Shown piece after piece: positions 1 through 5,132 of a stretch of 6,645 nucleotides of DNA. Within the stretch, counting starts at the first letter, position 1, and the number at the start of each line of letters is the position of its first letter. The notes under the pieces were generated by a model that saw only the letters and a list, made by a program, of their open reading frames with translations, ran no database searches and had not been told where the DNA came from. The stretch covers positions 1-6,645 of the forward strand of contig MGJZ01000010.1 of assembly GCA_001794525.1 (NCBI GenBank), read 5' to 3'. The DNA comes from Candidatus Yanofskybacteria bacterium RIFCSPHIGHO2_02_FULL_50_12. Lineage in GTDB: Bacteria > Patescibacteriota > Minisyncoccia > 2-02-FULL-40-12 > GWA2-44-9. Made by a program: the position numbers and the translations under genes.

Positions 1-101
1 GAGACTCATCCTGAAGGAAGATCAAAATCTGGCTAAACACCCTTTAATCAAACAGCAACTCCTCCGATTTCAATCCCTCACCCATTTTGAATAAAGCTTT
101 A
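1..101. other. Left-edge segment downstream of the glycosyltransferase, no supported gene
   Basis: This stretch follows the GT2 stop codon on the minus strand. It holds a perfect 14-base palindrome, AATAAAGCTTTATT, at 90-103 that overlaps the stop, and a strong purine-rich GGAGGAG at 59-65 (minus strand). The only frames near that motif are a 13-residue ORF (85 to 44) and a GTG at 40 that stays open to the window edge but lies 18 bases from GGAGGAG. A downstream gene may begin just outside or at the edge, but nothing here can be called with confidence. Confidence 0.4.
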
Positions 102-1682
102 TTAAACCGCTTTTCTGAACACTTCGAGGGCGGAGCGCAAGCGTGCTTTTGGTGTTACCCAGAAGCCCATATACCGACCGAGCATCAGCCGCGTTTGGGC
201 GTCCAAAGCCGGAATGGCGCCGAAGAAGATGAAATTGATCGGGAATAACACCCATTGTAGGGTCATCCATATCCATTTAAATCGGCCGTACTGAGGCGGG
301 CGCGGCGGCAAGAGATTAATACTCAAAATAGCCGAGGTAATTAAACCTATCATCGAGATATTCATGATAGTGGCGGTGATCCGCGGCAACTGGAACGAAA
401 GCACCGTTTCGGTGAAGGCCGGCCCGCCGACCACGATCGGCAGCCAGCCGAGCATGAAAATGATGAGGGCGTTGGTCGGGCTGGACCAAGTCCGCTCGGT
501 TTGGACAAAGGACAGATGCAATTTTTGCGAGAGCGGCATCTGCTTGTTTTTCAAAAATCCGAACATGAAATACGGATTATTCTCCGCGCCATAGTGCCAG
601 CGGCGGATCTGTTTGTACTGGTTTTTAAGCGTCTGCCAGAAGGTCGGCGCCACATTGGCGTCCATGTAGACGGGATAATACATCGGTATGGTTTGCCAGT
701 CGCCGTCATAGCGCAAAAGACATTGCCAGAAAATGCGCGAATCCTCGCTCACGACATTGCGCTGCCAAAAACCGATGTCGATTAAGGCTTTTAGCCCGAT
801 TGACTGCGACGAAAATGTCACTAGTTGTTCCTTGCGGGCCTGTTGGATCATCTGCCAAAAAGTGGTTGAGAACGCGAACACCCGGGCGAACGCCGGCGCT
901 TCCCAAATGTTATTCGTAAATAACGGAATTGGCTGATACGAGGAATTGAGGGGCCGCACGGCGGTCATGTAGTGCCACGCCAGGCAGGCGAAGAATTGAG
1001 GCGGCACAATGGTATCGATATCGAATACTGATACGATCACCTGCTCATGCGGGATGGATAACGGATCAATGATCTCTTTTTTCACCCGCAGCCCGGCCCA
1101 GGCTTCGTTCGAGCCTTTGCCTGGCAAATCCCCTTCGATACCAATCGGGTGAGTGGTAACCAAAAACTTAAAGAATGCATCGCCATACTCGGCCTGGGCC
1201 TGGCAGGCCAGTTCCGCGACATGGTCGCCGGCCCGTTCTTCCGTGGCCAGGACCACGATAAACTTATCCTTTTCATAATGGGCATTGGAAATGGCTTGAA
1301 GGCATTCTTTGACGATTTCGTACGGCTCCCGGTATACCGGCAAAATGACGAGATGATAAAGATCGTTCCACTGTACGCCGGGCAGCATCGGATTAAGTCC
1401 CGTTGCTTGTAAACGCTCCGGCCAATTTATCTTAAGATGCTGGCGCATGCGGCGGAACGACGATCGGACCAGAAGAGAGAGATAAATCGTCTTAATGAGC
1501 CAATAGATATCAAAGACAATGATGAAAATAGCAGCCGCGGCCGGGGCGAGAAAGGAAACATAGACCACTAAGGCCAGAGTGATCCAAGCCAAAAAACCTG
1601 GAATGATTTCCAGGAATCGGTAGAGTCGCCGGTCACCGCCCGCCAAATCGCGGGCGGTGCCTACGTGGAGATACTCAAGCAT
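102..1682 (-). CDS. Membrane GT2-family glycosyltransferase (cellulose/hyaluronan synthase-like)
   Basis: A 526-residue processive-type family 2 glycosyltransferase, expected to transfer a sugar from a nucleotide-sugar to a surface polysaccharide or lipid acceptor at the cytoplasmic membrane. Hydrophobic segments at about 27-46 and 48-72 precede the GT-A domain; further segments lie at about 403-421, 437-458 and 471-492. Visible motifs are LVILPVYREP (111-120), PGKGSNEAWA (187-196), the metal-binding DID (221-223), the catalytic-base ED (313-314) and QIRRW (358-362), the Q-x-x-R-W signature of processive synthases. The usual early aspartate pair is replaced by LATEERAG (145-152), so nucleotide contacts may differ. 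The ATG at 1682 is preceded by an extended -10 and no Shine-Dalgarno, fitting leaderless translation. It lies 33 bases past holA, with a terminator between, so it is probably its own unit. Donor sugar and product cannot be told from sequence; the family assignment is fairly secure. Confidence 0.87.
   Translation of the reverse strand: MLEYLHVGTARDLAGGDRRLYRFLEIIPGFLAWITLALVVYVSFLAPAAAAIFIIVFDIYWLIKTIYLSLLVRSSFRRMRQHLKINWPERLQATGLNPMLPGVQWNDLYHLVILPVYREPYEIVKECLQAISNAHYEKDKFIVVLATEERAGDHVAELACQAQAEYGDAFFKFLVTTHPIGIEGDLPGKGSNEAWAGLRVKKEIIDPLSIPHEQVIVSVFDIDTIVPPQFFACLAWHYMTAVRPLNSSYQPIPLFTNNIWEAPAFARVFAFSTTFWQMIQQARKEQLVTFSSQSIGLKALIDIGFWQRNVVSEDSRIFWQCLLRYDGDWQTIPMYYPVYMDANVAPTFWQTLKNQYKQIRRWHYGAENNPYFMFGFLKNKQMPLSQKLHLSFVQTERTWSSPTNALIIFMLGWLPIVVGGPAFTETVLSFQLPRITATIMNISMIGLITSAILSINLLPPRPPQYGRFKWIWMTLQWVLFPINFIFFGAIPALDAQTRLMLGRYMGFWVTPKARLRSALEVFRKAV
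1634..1659 (-). repeat. Perfect 10-bp GC-rich inverted repeat in the 5' coding region of the glycosyltransferase
   Basis: CACCGCCCGC and GCGGGCGGTG flank a 6-base loop (GATTTG on the mRNA strand). Nine of the ten pairs are G-C. The hairpin starts about 23 bases after the ATG, within codons 8-17 (G-T-A-R-D-L-A-G-G-D), and has no T-tract, so it is not a standard intrinsic terminator. It could affect translation or transcript stability of a leaderless message. Confidence 0.6.
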
Positions 1683-1689
1683 GAGCCGT

Positions 1690-1718
1690 ATTAAACCACA
1701 AAAACCAATCCTTGACTA
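1690..1718 (-). promoter_or_regulatory. Putative promoter of the glycosyltransferase gene (leaderless layout)
   Basis: On the minus strand a -35-like TAGTCA (1718-1713, 4 of 6 to TTGACA) is separated by exactly 17 bases from an extended -10, TGG-TTTAAT (hexamer 1695-1690, 5 of 6 to TATAAT). Only 7 bases (ACGGCTC) lie between the hexamer and the ATG at 1682, so transcription would begin at or next to the A of the start codon. No Shine-Dalgarno is present. The -35 lies inside the holA stop/terminator stem. Confidence 0.5.
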
Positions 1719-1724
1719 GGATTG
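1693..1724 (-). terminator. Putative intrinsic terminator after holA
   Basis: On the minus strand CAATCCT-AGTCA-AGGATTG forms a 7-bp perfect stem with a 5-base loop (1724-1706), followed by GTTTTTGTGGTTT. The holA stop codon TAG (1718-1716) is part of the stem and loop. The stem has only three G-C pairs, so termination may be partial. It separates holA from the glycosyltransferase. Confidence 0.5.
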
Positions 1725-2687
1725 TAGCGCCATCGCGAACAACTGGTCTTGAAGGTCGGCGGTTCCGTTTTTGGTCGTCAGTTCAAGCTCGAGCAGCCTA
1801 CCATAGGTGGTTTTTAACTCGTCGAGACTAAAAACCGAGACGGAACTCTGCATCTTGCGAATTACAAATGGATGGAGGCCAGTTTTTTTGGCTACGACAG
1901 CCCGATCCGTGGTACGAGCCAGAGAATCTTTGACTACGAGCATATTTCGAAACTGATACGCGATCATAGAAAGAATGTAGTAAGGATCTCTCCCCCGCGC
2001 CAACTCTTGATAAAGCAGCGCATATGCTTTTTCTGCTTCTCGCCGGCCTAAGGCGTCGATAAATTCAAAGATATTAGGCTCGACATCGGTGCGGACCAAC
2101 TCCTCCACCGCCGTCGCCGTAATGAGTGATGGCCCGCCGTTCGGCCTCGTCGAGGCTACGCAAAAGTTCGCGAGCTTATCCAGATTATTGATCATATTCC
2201 AGCCCTCGGTGCCGGCGAGGGTTAAAAATCGAGACAATCCTCCAGCGGTGAATGGTGTGCCCCGCGCGACCGCTTCCCGCTTCAACCACGCAGCAAGCTT
2301 CGCCCCTTCCAAGAGCTCGAAATGACGCACGAGATGGGTAGGATTAATCAGATGAGAAAACAACGCATTCGCTTTGACTGGTTTCGGGTCTGAATGGGTA
2401 GCTAGGATCACGCACTCTTTGTCATCCGGCTTATGATAGCGCTCCAGCAGGCCGAGCACAGCGGCATGATCGGCATCGAGAATATTATTGAACACGACCA
2501 GACGGACTTCTTTGAAAAAGGAGAGGCTCTTAAGAGCATGCTCCAAGGAGTCTATGGCGCCGCGGTCGGCGCCATAGATCATGCTGATATTCAAACCGCT
2601 CGGATGCTTGGCTCGATATCGAGCAATGAGGTCATCCCGAGCCTGCTTGAGTCTATATCCGTCGATGCCATGAAGAAAAATGATCAT
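1716..2687 (-). CDS. holA: DNA polymerase III subunit delta (clamp-loader)
   Basis: At 323 residues this matches the usual length (about 320-345) of the delta subunit, which opens the beta sliding clamp as part of the clamp-loader complex. The N-terminus MIIFLHGIDGYRLKQA (1-16) is the degenerate Walker-A-like start typical of delta, which does not hydrolyse ATP. A helical domain II follows, with AGTEGWNMINNLDKLA (158-173) as the 'G-x-D-x-x-x-x-x-x-E-x-x-K-L' type segment. The C-terminal collar domain contains IFEFIDALGRREAEKAYALL (206-225) and DPYYILSMIAYQFRNML (234-250), and it ends with a K-x-G-x-A-D-L-type helix (306-318). The ATG overlaps the DUF3048 stop as ATGA (2687-2684), so it is probably translated by coupling; no Shine-Dalgarno is visible. 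Delta subunits diverge strongly, so the call rests on overall architecture and these segments rather than on catalytic residues. Confidence 0.88.
   Translation of the reverse strand: MIIFLHGIDGYRLKQARDDLIARYRAKHPSGLNISMIYGADRGAIDSLEHALKSLSFFKEVRLVVFNNILDADHAAVLGLLERYHKPDDKECVILATHSDPKPVKANALFSHLINPTHLVRHFELLEGAKLAAWLKREAVARGTPFTAGGLSRFLTLAGTEGWNMINNLDKLANFCVASTRPNGGPSLITATAVEELVRTDVEPNIFEFIDALGRREAEKAYALLYQELARGRDPYYILSMIAYQFRNMLVVKDSLARTTDRAVVAKKTGLHPFVIRKMQSSVSVFSLDELKTTYGRLLELELTTKNGTADLQDQLFAMALQS
2551..2578 (-). repeat. Perfect 11-bp inverted repeat inside holA
   Basis: TCTATGGCGCC and GGCGCCATAGA flank a 6-base loop (GACCGC on the mRNA strand). It lies about 110-137 bases into holA, coding for I-Y-G-A-D-R-G-A-I-D. 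Its layout (long perfect arms, 6-base loop, early in the gene) resembles the hairpin in the neighbouring glycosyltransferase gene. No T-tract follows on either strand. Confidence 0.55.
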
Positions 2688-3706
2688 ATCTTAATTTCAA
2701 TCCATATTGGGCCTGGTGTAAATCTTATCTCCTTGCCGTTTGAGTCGTAAAACTTCAGCGGACTGTCTAAACGCTTGGGATCTTTTTTCCAAGTGCCGCC
2801 GGTTAAAGTGCCCTGCTGATAGATATCGGCCGTCCCCTGACCGATCGTATTTACCACAATATATTGGTCGCCCTCGATAAGAACATGCGAAGAGGTGTGC
2901 ATCACCGCTACGACAGAGGCCTGTATCTGCTTGCCGGTCAGCTTGTCTATTTCCGGCGCAAGCCCGCGGCTGCGCAAATAAGCTTTCTTTGAGGCATCGT
3001 AGGCCCAAGCTACTTTGTTCCGTCCTTGATAGCCCTGATAATCCAGGGTGATGGTATTGGCAACATTGGCCAAATTGACGGTGATGGAGTCATTCAGGCG
3101 CGCATAACCGCCAAAGTCTTTCGTTATGCTGTATCCAAGTTCTCTGGCTTTATCCGTAATCAAATCGAGTGTTGAAAACCCGTTATGGGGTTTGGGCACG
3201 CCGGCTTTGCGATAAAAAGTCGTGCCCTCGTACTTCATAGCGTCGATATTATCCAAAATACCGTTATCGAGTTTCTTCAGGGCGCCATGTTCTCCGCCCC
3301 AATGGGCATATAAGGCGTTGAATCCGGCGGCCAATGGGATGAAATCCTCCCGAGCCGAGCGGATTGAGCCGATCTCGCTGGGCGTCTGGCATTGAAAGAT
3401 TGCCATCATCCGGGTAATACCGTTAGGCGTAACCGGCATTTCAATCACCAGATCGGCCGAACCAATACCCGACAAAGGCCGAGTTTCCGGATCCGACGGC
3501 ATCATCACGGCAACCGGCCGTCGCGCAGCGTCCTTGCAGGGCAGGCCGGCGATCGAGCTTAAGGTTTTCTTATCTTCAGAATTCTGGTTAGCAATACCGA
3601 TGCTAACTCCACGCGCCCAAGTCATAATCGCTCCCCGATTAAAAAGAATTATTCCAATAGCCACAAAAACTACAATACCGATTAAAAAAAGTCTCCTTCG
3701 AGTCAT
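2684..3706 (-). CDS. DUF3048 (YerB-like) membrane-anchored protein
   Basis: A 340-residue protein of the DUF3048 family (YerB of Bacillus subtilis is the named member; its biochemical role is unsettled). A short basic start (MTRRR) and a hydrophobic segment at about 6-23 indicate a single N-terminal membrane anchor or uncleaved signal, with the rest outside the cytoplasm. The N-terminal DUF3048 domain spans about 54-190: GLPCKDAARRPVAVMM (54-69), the R-P-x-S-G-I-x-x-A-D (76-85) and P-N-G-I-T-R (94-99) blocks, IGSIRSAR (112-119), AHWGGEHGAL (134-143) and PHNGFSTL (173-180). The C-terminal domain spans about 215-340 and ends with GGTWKK (303-308), F-Y-D-S-N-G (319-324) and PGPIWIEI (331-338), as in the family. 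It starts 19 bases after the mutM stop behind its own putative promoter and overlaps holA by 4 bases. A cell-envelope role is likely but unproven. Confidence 0.92.
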   Translation of the reverse strand: MTRRRLFLIGIVVFVAIGIILFNRGAIMTWARGVSIGIANQNSEDKKTLSSIAGLPCKDAARRPVAVMMPSDPETRPLSGIGSADLVIEMPVTPNGITRMMAIFQCQTPSEIGSIRSAREDFIPLAAGFNALYAHWGGEHGALKKLDNGILDNIDAMKYEGTTFYRKAGVPKPHNGFSTLDLITDKARELGYSITKDFGGYARLNDSITVNLANVANTITLDYQGYQGRNKVAWAYDASKKAYLRSRGLAPEIDKLTGKQIQASVVAVMHTSSHVLIEGDQYIVVNTIGQGTADIYQQGTLTGGTWKKDPKRLDSPLKFYDSNGKEIRFTPGPIWIEIKI

Positions 3707-3713
3707 ATAGTTG

Positions 3714-3724
3714 ATTCTACCATA
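3714..3724 (-). promoter_or_regulatory. Extended -10 promoter before the DUF3048 gene (leaderless layout)
   Basis: The minus strand reads TATGGTAGAAT: an extended TGG plus hexamer TAGAAT (5 of 6 to TATAAT), with 7 bases (CAACTAT) before the ATG at 3706. Transcription would start at about the first base of the start codon. The -35 position at a 17-base spacer (ATCAGA, 3742-3737) is poor, so recognition would depend on the extended -10. It falls in the 19-base gap after mutM and would allow DUF3048-holA to be transcribed separately from the repair genes. Confidence 0.55.
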
Positions 3725-3725
3725 T

Positions 3726-4604
3726 CTACTTCCTGATCTGATGGATCGGGCAGAAATGGGCCGAGCGGGCGCCGATTACCAACCGTTCCATTACTCCGCC
3801 GTCTTTTTTTAGGCATGCCCGGCCCGTGCGCTGATACGCCTTCTGATGATTCTGAAACTCGCCCTTCTCACCGCTTGGCACCCGATAGTCATCCATGCTC
3901 GATCCTTTATATCTAATCGCCTTAGCAAGGACCGTCCTTGTAAACTTGTAGATTTTTTTGATGTCCTTATCCTCGAGATTTTCCACGCGCGAAAGCGGAT
4001 GTAAACCTGATTCCCATAGAATTTCGTCCGCATAGATATTGCCGATCCCGACAATAAAAAAAGGGTCCATGAGCACTGGCTTGATTCGACCTTTCTTTTT
4101 CCTGAATAAATCCCTGAATTCTTTGTACAAAATATCGAGCGGCTCCGGTCCAAGCTTAGAGACTGCTTTTATTTCATTGATATTCTTGTCATCAACCAGC
4201 AGAACACGCCCGAAACGCCGTAAATCAGAAAGGGCCAGGTGATAACCATTACTCAAAGTGAAAACAATCCTAAGATATTTGTTCTTGGGATCATCGCGAA
4301 TCGGCCCTTTCGCTATGCTTTGCCAAACACCCTTGATGAGTTTCAGCTTCCCATACAATAAATGGCCTGAGATTTTCTGGTGGATGAATAGACTTTTGGG
4401 CCCTTCGATATCGACAACGATAAATTTGGCTCGGCGCCACACTTTGAGAATTTTGTGGCCCTTTATCTCCTTTTTGAATTTAGCCAAACCGCCCGCTTGC
4501 TGGAGTGGCTTGTCTCTGTCGCTCCAAACATCCAAAAACCGAAGTCCCATTAACTTCTTTATCAACTCTCGCACGGTTGTTTCTACCTCTGGTAACTCCG
4601 GCAT
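3726..4604 (-). CDS. mutM: Formamidopyrimidine-DNA glycosylase (MutM/Fpg) with degenerate zinc finger
   Basis: Bifunctional glycosylase/AP lyase that removes 8-oxoguanine and other oxidised purines. The 292-residue protein starts MPELPEVETTV, with the catalytic P2 (exposed after Met removal) and E3. K60 in RRAKF corresponds to the conserved catalytic-domain lysine. The intercalation triad is partly altered: HQKISGHL (75-82) has Ile78 where Met is usual, while DLRRFGR (127-133) keeps the Arg and Phe. The H2TH helix motif GIGNIYADE (186-194) and the C-terminal GSSMDDYRVPSG (234-245) are intact. The zinc finger is odd: C264-LKKDGG replaces C-x-x-C-G-G, so the second cysteine is lost, and C285-P-I-H288 has His for the fourth cysteine. 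Three potential ligands remain. ATG at 4604 is fixed by the PELPE start and lies 2 bases after the upstream ORF, without a Shine-Dalgarno. Function is secure; zinc binding is not. Confidence 0.96.
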   Translation of the reverse strand: MPELPEVETTVRELIKKLMGLRFLDVWSDRDKPLQQAGGLAKFKKEIKGHKILKVWRRAKFIVVDIEGPKSLFIHQKISGHLLYGKLKLIKGVWQSIAKGPIRDDPKNKYLRIVFTLSNGYHLALSDLRRFGRVLLVDDKNINEIKAVSKLGPEPLDILYKEFRDLFRKKKGRIKPVLMDPFFIVGIGNIYADEILWESGLHPLSRVENLEDKDIKKIYKFTRTVLAKAIRYKGSSMDDYRVPSGEKGEFQNHQKAYQRTGRACLKKDGGVMERLVIGARSAHFCPIHQIRK

Positions 4605-4606
4605 GA

Positions 4607-4969
4607 TTATTCAAACATTTTAAAACCCATTGCTTCCGCCTTATGGGTCTTATTACGTGGCTGAACTTGGTCATGAAATATAGAAAACTTTACATCACCA
4701 TTACTCACGACTATCCACCTAGAAACTCCGCCAGAGCCTAAAATTGTATATGCCACAGAGTCTTCTGTTTGCTCTGATTGGGGAAGTCGCTTCAACGCCT
4801 CTAGGGCACCAAAAATAGTTCCGCCTATGTCTCCTTTCTCCAAAGCTCTTTTATTACTATTGGCCCAAGCTTCGCCCTCCACTTGCGTTATGGCGTTTAA
4901 AGTACTCTCAAAATTATTCAGCAGATTATACTTATATCTCTCTTTTTGTTCGAACTGTGGTTTTTCCAT
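4607..4969 (-). CDS. Hypothetical 120-aa protein upstream of mutM
   Basis: Not recognised. The product begins MEKPQFEQKERYKY and has a charged, probably helical first half (about 1-65, containing EALKRLPQSEQ near 56-66), followed by a strand-rich part with AYTILGSGGVSRWIVVSNGD (about 73-92) and FSIFHDQVQP. No membrane segment, signal peptide or cysteine is seen. It is about 43% GC in sampled stretches, below neighbouring polA. The ATG at 4969 follows, with one base between, a TAA that ends a polA-like C-terminal remnant; the frame stays open upstream for 21 codons to a TAA at 5033-5035 but contains no start codon. A GGAAG 8 bases before the ATG could serve as a weak ribosome site. The stop is 2 bases before mutM, so it is probably co-transcribed and coupled with it. 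Position hints at a link with polA or mutM, but no function is proposed. Confidence 0.68.
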   Translation of the reverse strand: MEKPQFEQKERYKYNLLNNFESTLNAITQVEGEAWANSNKRALEKGDIGGTIFGALEALKRLPQSEQTEDSVAYTILGSGGVSRWIVVSNGDVKFSIFHDQVQPRNKTHKAEAMGFKMFE

Positions 4970-4970
4970 G

Positions 4971-5000
4971 TTAGATTGCTTCCATAATGGACCAGTTGTC
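4971..5000 (-). pseudogene. polA 3'-end remnant (last nine codons plus stop)
   Basis: Read on the minus strand from 5000, the sequence gives D-N-W-S-I-M-E-A-I-stop. The intact polA in this window ends D-N-W-S-E-M-E-E-I-D-G-stop. DNA agreement over the nine codons is 22 of 27 bases. The frame is closed by a TGA immediately before the first Asp codon, so only the very end of the gene is present. The TAA is followed after one base by the ATG of the 120-aa ORF, as expected if a polA gene once ran straight into that ORF. Confidence 0.7.
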
Positions 5001-5020
5001 TCAACCTCTAGTAATTCCGG
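4993..5020 (-). pseudogene. mutM 5'-end remnant (codons 2-10)
   Basis: Read on the minus strand from 5020, the sequence gives P-E-L-L-E-V-E-T-T, nearly the P-E-L-P-E-V-E-T-T start of the intact mutM (22 of 27 bases). Four of the five base differences are synonymous, the pattern of two diverged functional genes rather than of a recent copy. The position of the initiator Met is ACA, so it is not a start. Its last bases GACAACTG (5000-4993) are shared with the polA remnant in a different frame. Confidence 0.68.
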
Positions 5021-5044
5021 TGTAGTTTTGGTTTAATGTATCTA

Positions 5045-5132
5045 CATCGAAGCAGCTGGCTATTGGGACAGAGCGGTGGGTAGGCGCGAGAGCGTCGTGG
5101 AGATAGCATCTGCTTCGATGCTTTTTCTTTTT
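5045..5132 (+). ncRNA. Candidate structured RNA or terminator-like hairpin element on the plus strand
   Basis: CATCGAAGCAG (5045-5055) pairs perfectly with CTGCTTCGATG (5110-5120). Inside it GCTAT (5059-5063) pairs with ATAGC (5103-5107), and GGCGC-GAGA-GCGTC (5083-5096) forms a hairpin with a GNRA tetraloop, which exists only on the plus strand. The 3' arm is followed by CTTTTTCTTTTT (5121-5132), and a short alternative hairpin GCATC-TGCTTC-GATGC (5106-5121) uses the same arm, giving two mutually exclusive folds. The T-tract runs into the pyrF stop codon on the opposite strand. No plus-strand gene lies nearby and no convincing promoter was found (weak TTTAAT at 5032-5037), so it may be an independent small RNA, the terminator of a lost plus-strand gene, or a mobile hairpin. 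No known RNA family was recognised. Confidence 0.45.

Noticed and set aside
38..85. A short gene at the left edge (13-codon ORF, or a GTG at 40 open to the edge)
   Set aside because: Too short, no recognisable sequence, and the GGAGGAG motif is at the wrong distance from the GTG.
3798..3815. Frameshift in the A-rich run of mutM as the cause of the missing cysteine
   Set aside because: The frame is correct on both sides (GRAC before, GGVMERLVIGARS after), and shifting it does not restore a Cys.
4258..4623. Long plus-strand open frames, for example opposite mutM, pyrF and the glycosyltransferase
   Set aside because: They lie opposite strongly supported minus-strand genes and show no family motifs.
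5074..5098. Resemblance of GGTGGGTAGGCGCGAGAGCGTC to the T-box leader consensus (GGGTGGTACCGCG)
   Set aside because: The match is shuffled rather than aligned, no specifier stem I is present, and no plus-strand aminoacyl-tRNA synthetase or amino-acid gene follows.
5045..5120. A tiny transposon (MITE) with 11-bp terminal inverted repeats
   Set aside because: No target-site duplication is visible at the ends and no second copy exists in the window; the GNRA hairpin and T-tract fit an RNA better.
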